Of a stretch of DNA of 64,000 bases, positions 8,696 to 16,451 are shown in pieces. A program made the position numbers and the translations under genes. Each line of letters opens with the position of its first letter. Position 1 is the first letter of the stretch. The stretch is from Prorocentrum cordatum. Its lineage: Eukaryota; Sar; Dinophyceae; Prorocentrales; Prorocentraceae. Under the pieces are notes generated by a model. The model searched no databases. It saw nothing but the letters and a program-made list of their open reading frames with translations, and had not been told where the DNA came from. The DNA is taken from NCBI GenBank assembly GCA_963575745.1, contig CAUYUJ010015504.1:1-64000 (forward strand). Reading direction: 5' to 3'.

Positions 8696-9118
8696 AGTGT
8701 TAGAAGGAATCGTTATGACAAAATGGAGCGTTTGTGGATTCCACCGAAAACGCAAGAAAATAAGCCGTATGGACTAGGGAACGCCAGGGGAATCTACGAG
8801 TCCTTCCGAGTTCGCCCGCATCACCGTAACTCTTCCCGTCTGCGTCCGGGAGGCTCCAGCTAAATTGGCCGTCCGAGAACCAAGTGGGCCGATTCAATCG
8901 ACCATTCTGCGGTGCACGCTGAGTCGCGCACGTGCGCTGTAGCGCCATCCCGCGCGACTGGGGTTAAGGAGGAGGAGAAGGAGGAGGAGGAGGAGGAGGA
9001 GGAGGAGGTGGAAATGGAAGAGAAGGGAAGAGGGAAACACGTCGCATTCGATTATTCGCACTTTCCTGGAGTGGCGCTTCCGCAGCAGATCCTCACGTAC
9101 AGGCTCCTTCAACCTGTC
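8696..9118. other. Spacer between the inverted minisatellite blocks, no gene seen
   Basis: About 420 bp of mixed sequence with a GGA run at 8965-9010. No coding signal or RNA gene was recognised. Confidence 0.6.
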
Positions 9119-9325
9119 CTACGCACGCAGGCACTGTGGTGTACAAAGGCGCTGCGTTGCACGCGGATGCTGTGGTGTCGACGGGCGCTGTGGCGTGCAC
9201 AGGCGCCGCGGTGCACGCAAGCATTGTGGTGTACACAGGCGCTGTGTTGCACATGGTTGCCTCCGGTGTGAACATATACGCTGGCGCTGTAGTGTACGCA
9301 AGCATTGCAGTGTACACAGGCCCTC
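9119..9325 (-). repeat. 18-bp minisatellite, inverted block
   Basis: Units such as GGCGCTGTGGTGTACACA are the reverse complement of the 8400-8695 units, also with period 18. Together the two blocks form an imperfect arm-loop-arm of about 0.9 kb. Confidence 0.85.
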
Positions 9326-9445
9326 ATGCGTCCCCGCCACCCATTCGGCACGCCCCTCACACGTTTCGTGGCCTCATTGGGAACTCCACCGACGGTCCCA
9401 GTGGCGCAGCCCGCATGCGTCCCCGCCACCCATTTTTCCCCAGTC
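9326..9445 (-). repeat. Single unit of the 89-bp satellite
   Basis: One unit (CACGTTTCGTGGCCTCAT, GCGCAGCCCGCATGCGTCC) stands apart from the main array at 9885-10910. Confidence 0.85.
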
Positions 9446-9615
9446 AGTGCTTGCACTGAAGGGTCCTAGCGCTATAGCGGATCTTGAAGGATTTGGCGAA
9501 AGTTGGCTGCCGATTTCGGTAGGTGGCCAGGTTCCTGGATTCCGGTTGCTGGTTCCGGGCCGACTTCGGTGGGCGGCGGAGTTCCCGGATTTCTGGGTTC
9601 CCGAGTTCCTGGTCG
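9440..9615 (+). repeat. Dispersed module with palindrome CAGTGCTTGCACTG, copy 2
   Basis: Second copy of the module at 7848-7970, with a longer tail rich in GGTTCC and GATTTCGG. Confidence 0.75.
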
Positions 9616-9629
9616 ATTTCGGTCTCACC

Positions 9630-9865
9630 ATCGATCTCATTACCCAGCTCTCGATCGATCTGCCTATCGATCTCGCAATCAATCTCACTATCGATCTCGC
9701 TATAGATCGCACGAGCGATCGTACGATTGATCTCACGATCGATCTCACTATCGATCTCACTGAATCGACATCACTATCGGTCTAATGACCGACCATACGA
9801 TCGTCCTCGATATCGATCCCACTATCGATCTCACTGTCGATCTCATTCTCAAGCCATGCGCTGAT
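9630..9865 (+). repeat. 12-bp minisatellite (ATCGATCTCACT)
   Basis: About 18 drifting units dense in CGAT. The same repeat is found at 42825-43130 and 43520-43625 (+) and 47745-47815 (-). Confidence 0.9.
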
Positions 9866-9884
9866 CGGGTTTTCCTCTGGTGTA

Positions 9885-10910
9885 ATGATACACCCCTCAC
9901 ACGTTTCGTCGCCCCACCGAAGGTCCCCGTGGCGCAGCCCGCATGCGTCCCCGCCACCCATTTCAGCACACCTGTTACACGTTTCGTGGCTCCATAGGAG
10001 CTCTACCGAGTGTCCCAGTGGCGCAGCCCGCATGCGTCCCCGCTACTCATTTCGGCACACCCCTCACACTTTTCGTGGCCCCATGGGGAGCTCCACCGAA
10101 GGTCCCAGTTGCGCAGCCCGCATGCGTCCCCGCCACCCATTTCAGCACACCCGTTACACGTTTCGTGGCACCACAGGGAGCTCCATCGAAGGCCCCAGTT
10201 GCGCAGCCCGCATGCGTCCTCGCAACACATTTGAACCCTTCAAACGTTTCGCGGCCCCATAGGCAGCTCCACCGAATGTCCCCGCGGCGCAGCCCGCAAG
10301 TGTCCCCGCCACCCATTTTGACACAACTCTCACACGTTTCGTGGCCCCCAGGAGCTCCACCGCAGGTCCCAGCTGCGCAGCCACATACGTCCCCGGCACC
10401 AATGTCAGCATACCCCTCACACGCTTCGAGGCCCCATAGGAGCTCCACCGAAGGTCCCCGCGGCGCAGCCCGCATGCGTCCGCACCGCCCATTTCGGCAC
10501 ACCTGTTACACGTTTCGTGGCCCCATAGGGAGCCCCACCGAAGGCCGCAGTGGCGGTGCCCACATGCGTCCCCGCCACTCATTTCGGCACGCACCTTGAA
10601 CGTTTCGCGGCCCCAAAGGCAGCTCTAGCGAAGGTCCCAGTTGCGCAGCCCGCATGCGTCCCCGCCACCCATTCCAGCACACCCGTTACACGTTTCGTGG
10701 CACCATACGGAGCTCCATCAAAGGCCCCAGTGACTCAGTGGCGCAGTCCACAAGCGCCTCCGCAACCCACTTCGGCACACCCCTCACACGTTTGGTGGCC
10801 CCATAGGGAGCTCCACCGATGGCCCCAGTGGCGGTGCCCACATGCGTCCCCGCCACCCATTTCGGCACACCCCTCACACGCGTCGTGGCCCCATAGGAGC
10901 TTCATCGAAT
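9885..10910 (-). repeat. 89-90-bp satellite array, first block
   Basis: About 11 units. The landmark CGCAGCCCGCATGCGTCC recurs at 9933, 10022, 10112 and 10202, giving a period of 89-90. Read on the - strand the unit matches the array at 30366-32755 through 'CTTCGGTGGAGCTCC' and 'GGGGCCACGAA', so the two arrays are one family in opposite orientation. Confidence 0.92.
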
Positions 10911-11060
10911 ACGATACTCACAACTGCATTACTCACAACTGCATCTGTTTGGGTCCTTCGCCAGGCTATTGTTTATGCTTTCTGATCTGGAGGGCCTCCG
11001 GAGGGATTCGGGGTCTTCGGGGCCCGCCTCCGAGGGCCGCAGGAGGCGCTCTCAGACCAT
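10911..11060 (-). repeat. Conserved flank of the 89-bp satellite
   Basis: Repeated ACTCACAACTGCAT followed by 'GGGTCCTTCGCCAGG' is related to 11880-11935 and, inverted, to 30318-30365, which borders the other satellite array. Confidence 0.6.
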
Positions 11061-11069
11061 TCGGAGGTC

Positions 11070-11081
11070 GCAGCGGACGAA

Positions 11082-11149
<68 letters not shown>

Positions 11150-11187
11150 GCGTCGTCGTGGTCGTGGTCGTCGTCGTCGCGGTCGTG

Positions 11188-11225
<38 letters not shown>

Positions 11226-11475
11226 GCGTCGTCGTCGTCGTCGAATTCGTTGTGGTCGTGGTCGTCGTCGCCGTCGTCTGTCTTGGTTGTCTTGGTCGTC
11301 GTCGTGGTCGTCATCGTCGTCGTCGTTGTGCGTCGTCGTCGTCGTCGTTGTGCGTCGTGGTCGTCGTCGTCGCCGTCGTCTGTCTTGGTTGTCTTGGCTG
11401 TCTTGGGCGTCGTGGTCGTCGTGGTCCGTCTGCCGTCGTTCGTCGCCGTTCTGCCCGGCGTCGTCGTCGTGCCTG
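11070..11475. repeat. CGT trinucleotide microsatellite, ~400 bp
   Basis: A CGT/GTC array with short interruptions (TGTCTTGGTTGTCTTGG). All six frames remain open, so its ORFs are not genes. Confidence 0.95.
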
Positions 11476-11754
11476 GCGTCGCTGCCGTCGCGGGCGCCGA
11501 GGACGCGCCCCGAGCCGAGCGCGGGCGGCCCGAGGCAGCAGCAGCACCGCGAGGCGCCCGGGGCGGACAAGGGTGCCTGAGCGCCTCGCGTCGTCGGGCT
11601 GCCCGCGGCCCCGCCACCGTGCCAGCGCCGTGAAGCAAGCAGGAGGGGGAGGAGGCGGAGAAGGAGGAGGAGGAGGAGGGGGAGGACTGCCTGCGGCCCC
11701 GCCACCGTGCCAGCGCCGTGGAGCAAGCGGGTCCTCAAGGGAGCGGGACCATGA

Positions 11755-11870
11755 GCATAAATTTTTGGCGCTCTGCGCGGATTTCTGGGATCCGCGGGCC
11801 CCCCTGGCGGCGCTTCCGGCGCCGCCCCTGGCGCGCTGCGCGCAACAGGGAGGGGATTCCCAGCTCCACC
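11755..11870 (+). mobile_element. MITE-like foldback family 'TTTGGCGCTCCGCGCGGA', copy 1
   Basis: The left arm (TTTTTGGCGCTCTGCGCGG, GGGATCCGCGG) matches copies at 60000-60135 and 62208-62335, and the GGCGGCGC-CCGGCGCCG core is shared. The right arm is degenerate here. Confidence 0.6.
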
Positions 11871-12149
11871 GAAAACGGTACCCACAACGCGGTACTCACA
11901 CTTACGTATGGTTGGGTCCTTCTCCAGGATCATTCTTTTCAGGGGCGGGGGGCTTCTGGGGACCGGAGCTCCTCTGAGGGTTCCTGGGTTTGATTTTCGC
12001 TGGAGGCAGGAATTTTCCCTGAATCTTCAAACATGCAAATGAACATATGGTTTCTTCATGTCCCATCCCTGAACTCCCAAGCATCCAGATAGAAAAAATG
12101 GTTTCCGCACCCCTGCCTTATGCTTCACGGGGATTGTGTTGGGTGTCTG

Positions 12150-12205
12150 GGAGAGAGAGCGAGAGAGAGAGAGAGAGAGACAGAGAAAGACAGAGAGAGA
12201 GAAGC
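12150..12205. repeat. GA dinucleotide microsatellite
   Basis: GAGAGA run with some CA interruptions. Confidence 0.9.
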
Positions 12206-12965
12206 AGATTCCAGATCCAGCTGATTGCTCGTATATTCTTTTTGGGATACACTTGTAATCAAGCTGGGGTGGATCGGATCACAGATTCAGCTGATTCCAA
12301 TGTGATTCCCATTTGAACCTTGTAGAACCTTCCAGCTGTATACTTATTAGAATATCATTGGCATGGAGCACTTTCCAGATCCAGCTGATGACAATGTGAT
12401 TGTTTTTTTTGTGACTTCGATTTTGTTTGAATTAGTTTTTTGCATTGGGCACATCCCAGGTCCCGCTGAGTCCAACAGGGATTCCTAGTGGAATGTATTG
12501 AGAGTCGAATTGGAATTGAGCAAATCACATATCCAGCTGATGCCAAATGAATTCCTCCTGGAGTCGGATGAGAATCTTATTGTAATGGAGAAGATCTCAG
12601 ATCCAGCTGATTCCAATTTGATTCCTACTGGAATCAAATTCTAATCTCATTGGAATGAATCAGGTCCCAGATGTAGCTGTTACACATCGGATTCCGATTG
12701 GAGTCGACTTAAATTCCAATTCGGATTCGGCATACATCAGATCCAGCTGATTCAAATTGGATTTCTATTGTAATGTAATTCGAATCTAATTGGAATTGGG
12801 CAGGCTCCACATCCAGCAGTTGGATTCCCATTGGGATTTAAATTTCATCGATTTGGGGTGGAGCGGATCCCAGGTCCAGGTGATTCCAAATTGATTCCTT
12901 TCAAAACTAATTAGAATCTACGTAGTCTATCGCAGATCCCAGATCCAGCTGATTCCTATTATATT
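12206..12965. repeat. ~72-bp tandem repeat, about 11 diverged units
   Basis: Landmark CAGATCCAGCTGATTCC recurs near 12210, 12286, 12370, 12598, 12738 and 12943. Each unit also carries a GGAATC/GATTCC dyad. AT content is higher than in the surroundings. No ORF is supported. Confidence 0.85.
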
Positions 12966-13109
12966 CCAGCGTGATAAGACAGCGGAGACCTGATGAATAG
13001 GAAAGATGGATGAGCAGGCGCGGATGAAAAGAAGGCCGATGACCAGTAAGAGTATGAATGAAGAGTTCCGAGACCGAGGGAGAATGAAGGGGTGATGGGG
13101 TGGCTGTGT

Positions 13110-13280
13110 GTATATATATGTATATATATATATATATATATATACATATATATGTATATATATGTGTGTGTGTGTGTGTATATGTATGTGTATATATATA
13201 TATACATACACATATATGCACACACACACATATATATATTTGTATATATATATATGTGTATATATATATATATATAGATA
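13110..13280. repeat. TA/TATATG microsatellite
   Basis: Alternating TA with TG and CA patches. It ends just before a GC-rich stretch. Confidence 0.95.
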
Positions 13281-13439
13281 TCCCGGGGGAGCAGGCCCCG
13301 GGCCCGAAAACAGCTGCCTCGACCCTCAATGGGGGCACCGGGGCTCGTTTTCCTGGTGTTTTTGCAGGGTTTCCGCGTCCTGGGCCTCGGAGGCCGCCGC
13401 CTCCGCCCCCGCATGGGAGGACGGGGCGGCCGGGGAGGT

Positions 13440-13605
13440 CCAGAATAGTCCAGGAGGGCCTCCAGAGGCTCCCAAGACGGCCCCCGAGTCGCCGAAAGAC
13501 CGCTCCAGGACGCCTAAGATAGGCCCGAGACGGCCCGAGAGGCCCCCCAAGGCACTCCACGACGCTTCAAGACGCCTCTCCAGAGCGTTTCAAGAGGCCG
13601 AAATT
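13440..13605 (+). repeat. 'CAAGACGGCCC' low-complexity family, block 1
   Basis: Short purine-rich units (CCAAGACGGCCC, CCCGAGAGGCCCCC) resemble blocks at 40840-41330, 44160-44810, 57695-57860 and, inverted, 61230-61500. Element 2 is inserted directly at its right edge. Confidence 0.7.
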
Positions 13606-13709
13606 TGTATAGTCTGATTGGTTGTAGACTGCAGGTTAAGTGGGAGGGGGTGTGGGCTCAGGTAGCCATTTTGGGTCCGTAGCGTTCGGCTCTGGCCGAC
13701 GCGCGGGTG
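13606..13709 (+). repeat. Element 2 A1 repeat (5' end)
   Basis: 104/104 identical to 29401-29504. After 'GCGCGGGTG' the two copies diverge at once, and before 'TGTATAGTC' they share nothing clear, which sets both edges. Confidence 0.93.
13662..13674 (+). other. Spliced-leader-like segment in A1
   Basis: GTAGCCATTTTGG matches 13 consecutive bases of the 22-nt dinoflagellate spliced leader, and GTCCGTAGC, resembling the leader's 5' part, follows directly. It may be a relict of trans-splicing captured by the element; the repeat at 29457-29469 is identical. A chance match is possible. Confidence 0.45.
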
Positions 13710-13782
13710 TTCCAGGGGGCCGCGGGGCGGCCATACCCACAGCCGTGCTAGTCCGCGGACTAGGTAGCGCGCCTGTGGTGCC
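13710..13782 (+). other. Leader between A1 and the first ORF
   Basis: A 73-bp GC-rich leader with the dyad CTAGTCCGCGGACTAG at 13748-13763, a perfect 16-bp palindrome just upstream of the ATG. It may be structural or a recombination site. Confidence 0.5.
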
Positions 13783-16242
13783 ATGGCTGTGGGCTTCCTG
13801 GGGGCGCACCTGATGATCTTGGTTACGGGCGGCGCTCTTACGGTCCAAGGGGCACTTGGCTGGCTGCCATTCGGGCGCGGTGGACATGAGGTCCCAGCGC
13901 CGACGCCGCCAGCCCTGCCCGGGCCGACAGCGCCGCCGGCAGGCGGTGGGGGGCGAGGCAAGGGGCGAGGACCGCCCGCCAAGCCCGCGCCTGCAGGGGG
14001 AAAGGGGCGAGGGCCGCGGGCCAAGCCCCCGGGGACGCCGGGCGTCCCACCGCCGCCGCGGTCAGGGTCGACTACAACGACCACGACCGCGGGCATCGGG
14101 CGCGTAGGCGAGGGCGAGCCCACAGGCAGCCCAGCTACGCCGGCATACGGAGGTAACAACGAGCCCACGGGCGCGCCTGGGCAGCCGTCCGCCCCGGGAA
14201 ACCGGACGGGCGATGGTGAGCCTGACCTGCCGCGTGGGCCGGACGGGTATTGGGGGTGGAGTGGGTGGGTCCCGCACCTGCCCCATTGGTGGGCTGGCCG
14301 GAGCGAACCCCCACCGCCGCCGCCGCCACCTACACCGCCCCCGGAGGCAGGGCCGGGTCCCGGCTGGGGCTTCGCAGCCTGGGTCTTCGAGGTCGTGGGC
14401 TATGGAGCGTGGGTAAGCTCCCCCGACCACCCGGGCACGATCCGCACGAGTGGCGGATGGATTGGATCCGCCGTCGACCGCCTGGGCGTTAAGATGCTTG
14501 GGTATTGGTGGGAGACCGCGGTCTTATGCTTTGCCCTAGGCATCTTCACGTTCGTGTTGGGGGCCCTGGCCTTCATCGTCAACACCGCAGCCCAGCCTAT
14601 GCTGTGGGCTGCCGGGGGACTCCGCTGGGCGTGGTACCAGATTACCCGGTGCTGCCAGCGACGCGGAGGGGATGGGCCCGGCGCCCATCTTCCCCCACCC
14701 CCTCCGACCCCCTTGCTGGTGCGCTGGCGCGGGCCGGGCTTGGTCGGCGTGGTGGAGACAGAGTTCTACACAAAGGGGGTCCGCGGCCGAGGGACCAATC
14801 GGGCGTACAACCACGTGCTGCTGCGTAAGCACGGGCAGGTGGCCCGCATCAGCTGCAACTTCGCGGACCGGTACCGATTGGACCGCCACGGGCTCAACAT
14901 CAAGATCGGGCAGGTCCTGGGGTGCACCAGTCGCATGTGGCGGCTGAACCTCGAGGAGACAGGGAATGTGCATCTATGTCGTACTGTCGAGTGCGCCTCC
15001 TGTCCAGTGGCGCATCCCATGCACGTCGACCAGTACGCGGCCATTGACCACACACAGATCGTGGACTTGGCTGAGCACGGAAGGGCCACGGCCTGCCGAG
15101 CAGTCGGCGTGGGACTCCGGAAGGTAGTCGGGGTCGTCAAGTGGCTGCTTTGCTCACCCTGGTCGGTACTCGGATGGCTGTGCCGGGGCCGGCCGGAGCC
15201 CCGCTACATCACCGACGCCACGGGCTATCGACGCCTGGACATCGACTCGGAGAGCGAGGTGGAGGCGGAGGAGCGCCCCTGCCAAGCCGCACAAGTTGGG
15301 GTGCAGCTCGCGGGTGGCGCACGCCCCCTCCAGCCGGAGGGGTGCGGCGACCGAGGGATGCAGGAGGCCGCTGTCCTGCTACAGGAGGACGCGGAGGTGT
15401 CGGACGTTCCTCGGCCTGGGCATTGTCTCAATGCACAGGTGCACCTCTGCGCCCACCATGCGCAGAAGTATCGGTCTACCCTGATCGGCCGCAAGTGCAG
15501 CCTCCCCACTTGTCTCCGCATGGCGAAGGGTAGCTGCGGGGGGGCCCCGATGTGCGGGGAACATCTCCGACGGGACGAGGGTCGCACCGCGCGCGTCGAG
15601 GCGACGGTCCAACCGGGGATCCTCGGGGGCCTGCGCCGCCGCATGCGGGCGCGGGCTCCAAGCCCCGCCAGGGTGCGCGATTGGACCGCGCACGCGGCCG
15701 ATGGGGTTGGCATTGCGGCCGAGCCGGTCTACCCCCCGCCTCTACCTCCCCCCGCTGCACCGCCACCGCCCGCCGTGGCCCCATCTGTCGACGTGGAGCC
15801 CACGGGGGCGCAGGCCCTAACCTCGGGGCCGCAGCCGCGTCGCACACGCTCCGCGGAAGCTAGGGCCAGCGGACGCTCACGGTCTGCCGACCGCGGGCCC
15901 CCGGGCGATCGGATCGCCCACCACGGGTGGCTTCAGGAGCCCCTACTCGTGAAGGTCTGCCCGATACTCCCGGGCGACCCTCGGGGAGCCGAGGAGGCGT
16001 ACGGCGCGCCCCCGGCGAGTCCTTGGTTTAGTCTATTGGGGGAATGCGAGGGGCTCGACGTACGGGGCACTGGCGGGGACGCCAGACTTATCATCGGGAC
16101 TAGCCTCGAGGGCGTCAGGGTGGAGGTCCCAGCCAGCGAGGTCGTACGGCACCCCCCCCCGCTGGAGGACGGGCGCAACCCGATAGATTGGATCAATCGG
16201 CTGCTGTACGAGGTCCCCCAAGGGGCCTTTTTCTCTTGTTAG
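13783..16242 (+). CDS. Element 2 gag-like region, N-terminal ORF with membrane segment
   Basis: The start ATG (MAVGFLGAHLMILVTGG) opens with a signal-like hydrophobic segment. A Pro/Gly-rich linker (~30-190) follows, then a strong transmembrane segment at residues ~247-267 (VLCFALGIFTFVLGALAF). A compact domain (~310-420, including 'CTSRMWRLNLEETGNVHLC') and a Cys/His cluster near residues 545-590 ('HLCAHHAQK', 'CSLPTC', 'MCGEHL') come next. The end 'NPIDWINRLLYEVPQG' looks cut off: the stop lies in a T-rich tract, and the coding sense resumes at 16452. I infer one longer protein interrupted by the tract. No homologous function is known to me. Confidence 0.65.
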   Translation: MAVGFLGAHLMILVTGGALTVQGALGWLPFGRGGHEVPAPTPPALPGPTAPPAGGGGRGKGRGPPAKPAPAGGKGRGPRAKPPGTPGVPPPPRSGSTTTTTTAGIGRVGEGEPTGSPATPAYGGNNEPTGAPGQPSAPGNRTGDGEPDLPRGPDGYWGWSGWVPHLPHWWAGRSEPPPPPPPPTPPPEAGPGPGWGFAAWVFEVVGYGAWVSSPDHPGTIRTSGGWIGSAVDRLGVKMLGYWWETAVLCFALGIFTFVLGALAFIVNTAAQPMLWAAGGLRWAWYQITRCCQRRGGDGPGAHLPPPPPTPLLVRWRGPGLVGVVETEFYTKGVRGRGTNRAYNHVLLRKHGQVARISCNFADRYRLDRHGLNIKIGQVLGCTSRMWRLNLEETGNVHLCRTVECASCPVAHPMHVDQYAAIDHTQIVDLAEHGRATACRAVGVGLRKVVGVVKWLLCSPWSVLGWLCRGRPEPRYITDATGYRRLDIDSESEVEAEERPCQAAQVGVQLAGGARPLQPEGCGDRGMQEAAVLLQEDAEVSDVPRPGHCLNAQVHLCAHHAQKYRSTLIGRKCSLPTCLRMAKGSCGGAPMCGEHLRRDEGRTARVEATVQPGILGGLRRRMRARAPSPARVRDWTAHAADGVGIAAEPVYPPPLPPPAAPPPPAVAPSVDVEPTGAQALTSGPQPRRTRSAEARASGRSRSADRGPPGDRIAHHGWLQEPLLVKVCPILPGDPRGAEEAYGAPPASPWFSLLGECEGLDVRGTGGDARLIIGTSLEGVRVEVPASEVVRHPPPLEDGRNPIDWINRLLYEVPQGAFFSC

Positions 16243-16396
16243 TTTTTTTATTCTTTTTTCCTTTTTCTGTCGTCTTTTTATCTATTCTTCTCTCCACTTT
16301 CCTTTCGGGATTTTTTTTTTTTTCGTACTCTCGTTTTTTTTCTTTTTATTTTCTGTTTCTTTCTTTTCTCTTTTTTTTTTTTTTTTTTTGTTATCG

Positions 16397-16433
<37 letters not shown>

Positions 16434-16451
16434 CTTTTTCTTTCTTTTCTT
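16228..16451. repeat. T-rich tract interrupting the element 2 gag region
   Basis: About 220 bp, mostly T with some C and few A/G, including a 33-nt near-pure T run around 16399-16433. It separates '...LYEVPQGAFF' from 'REVGLRVIAQHIP', which look like neighbouring parts of one protein. No clear flanking duplication is visible. Confidence 0.85.
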
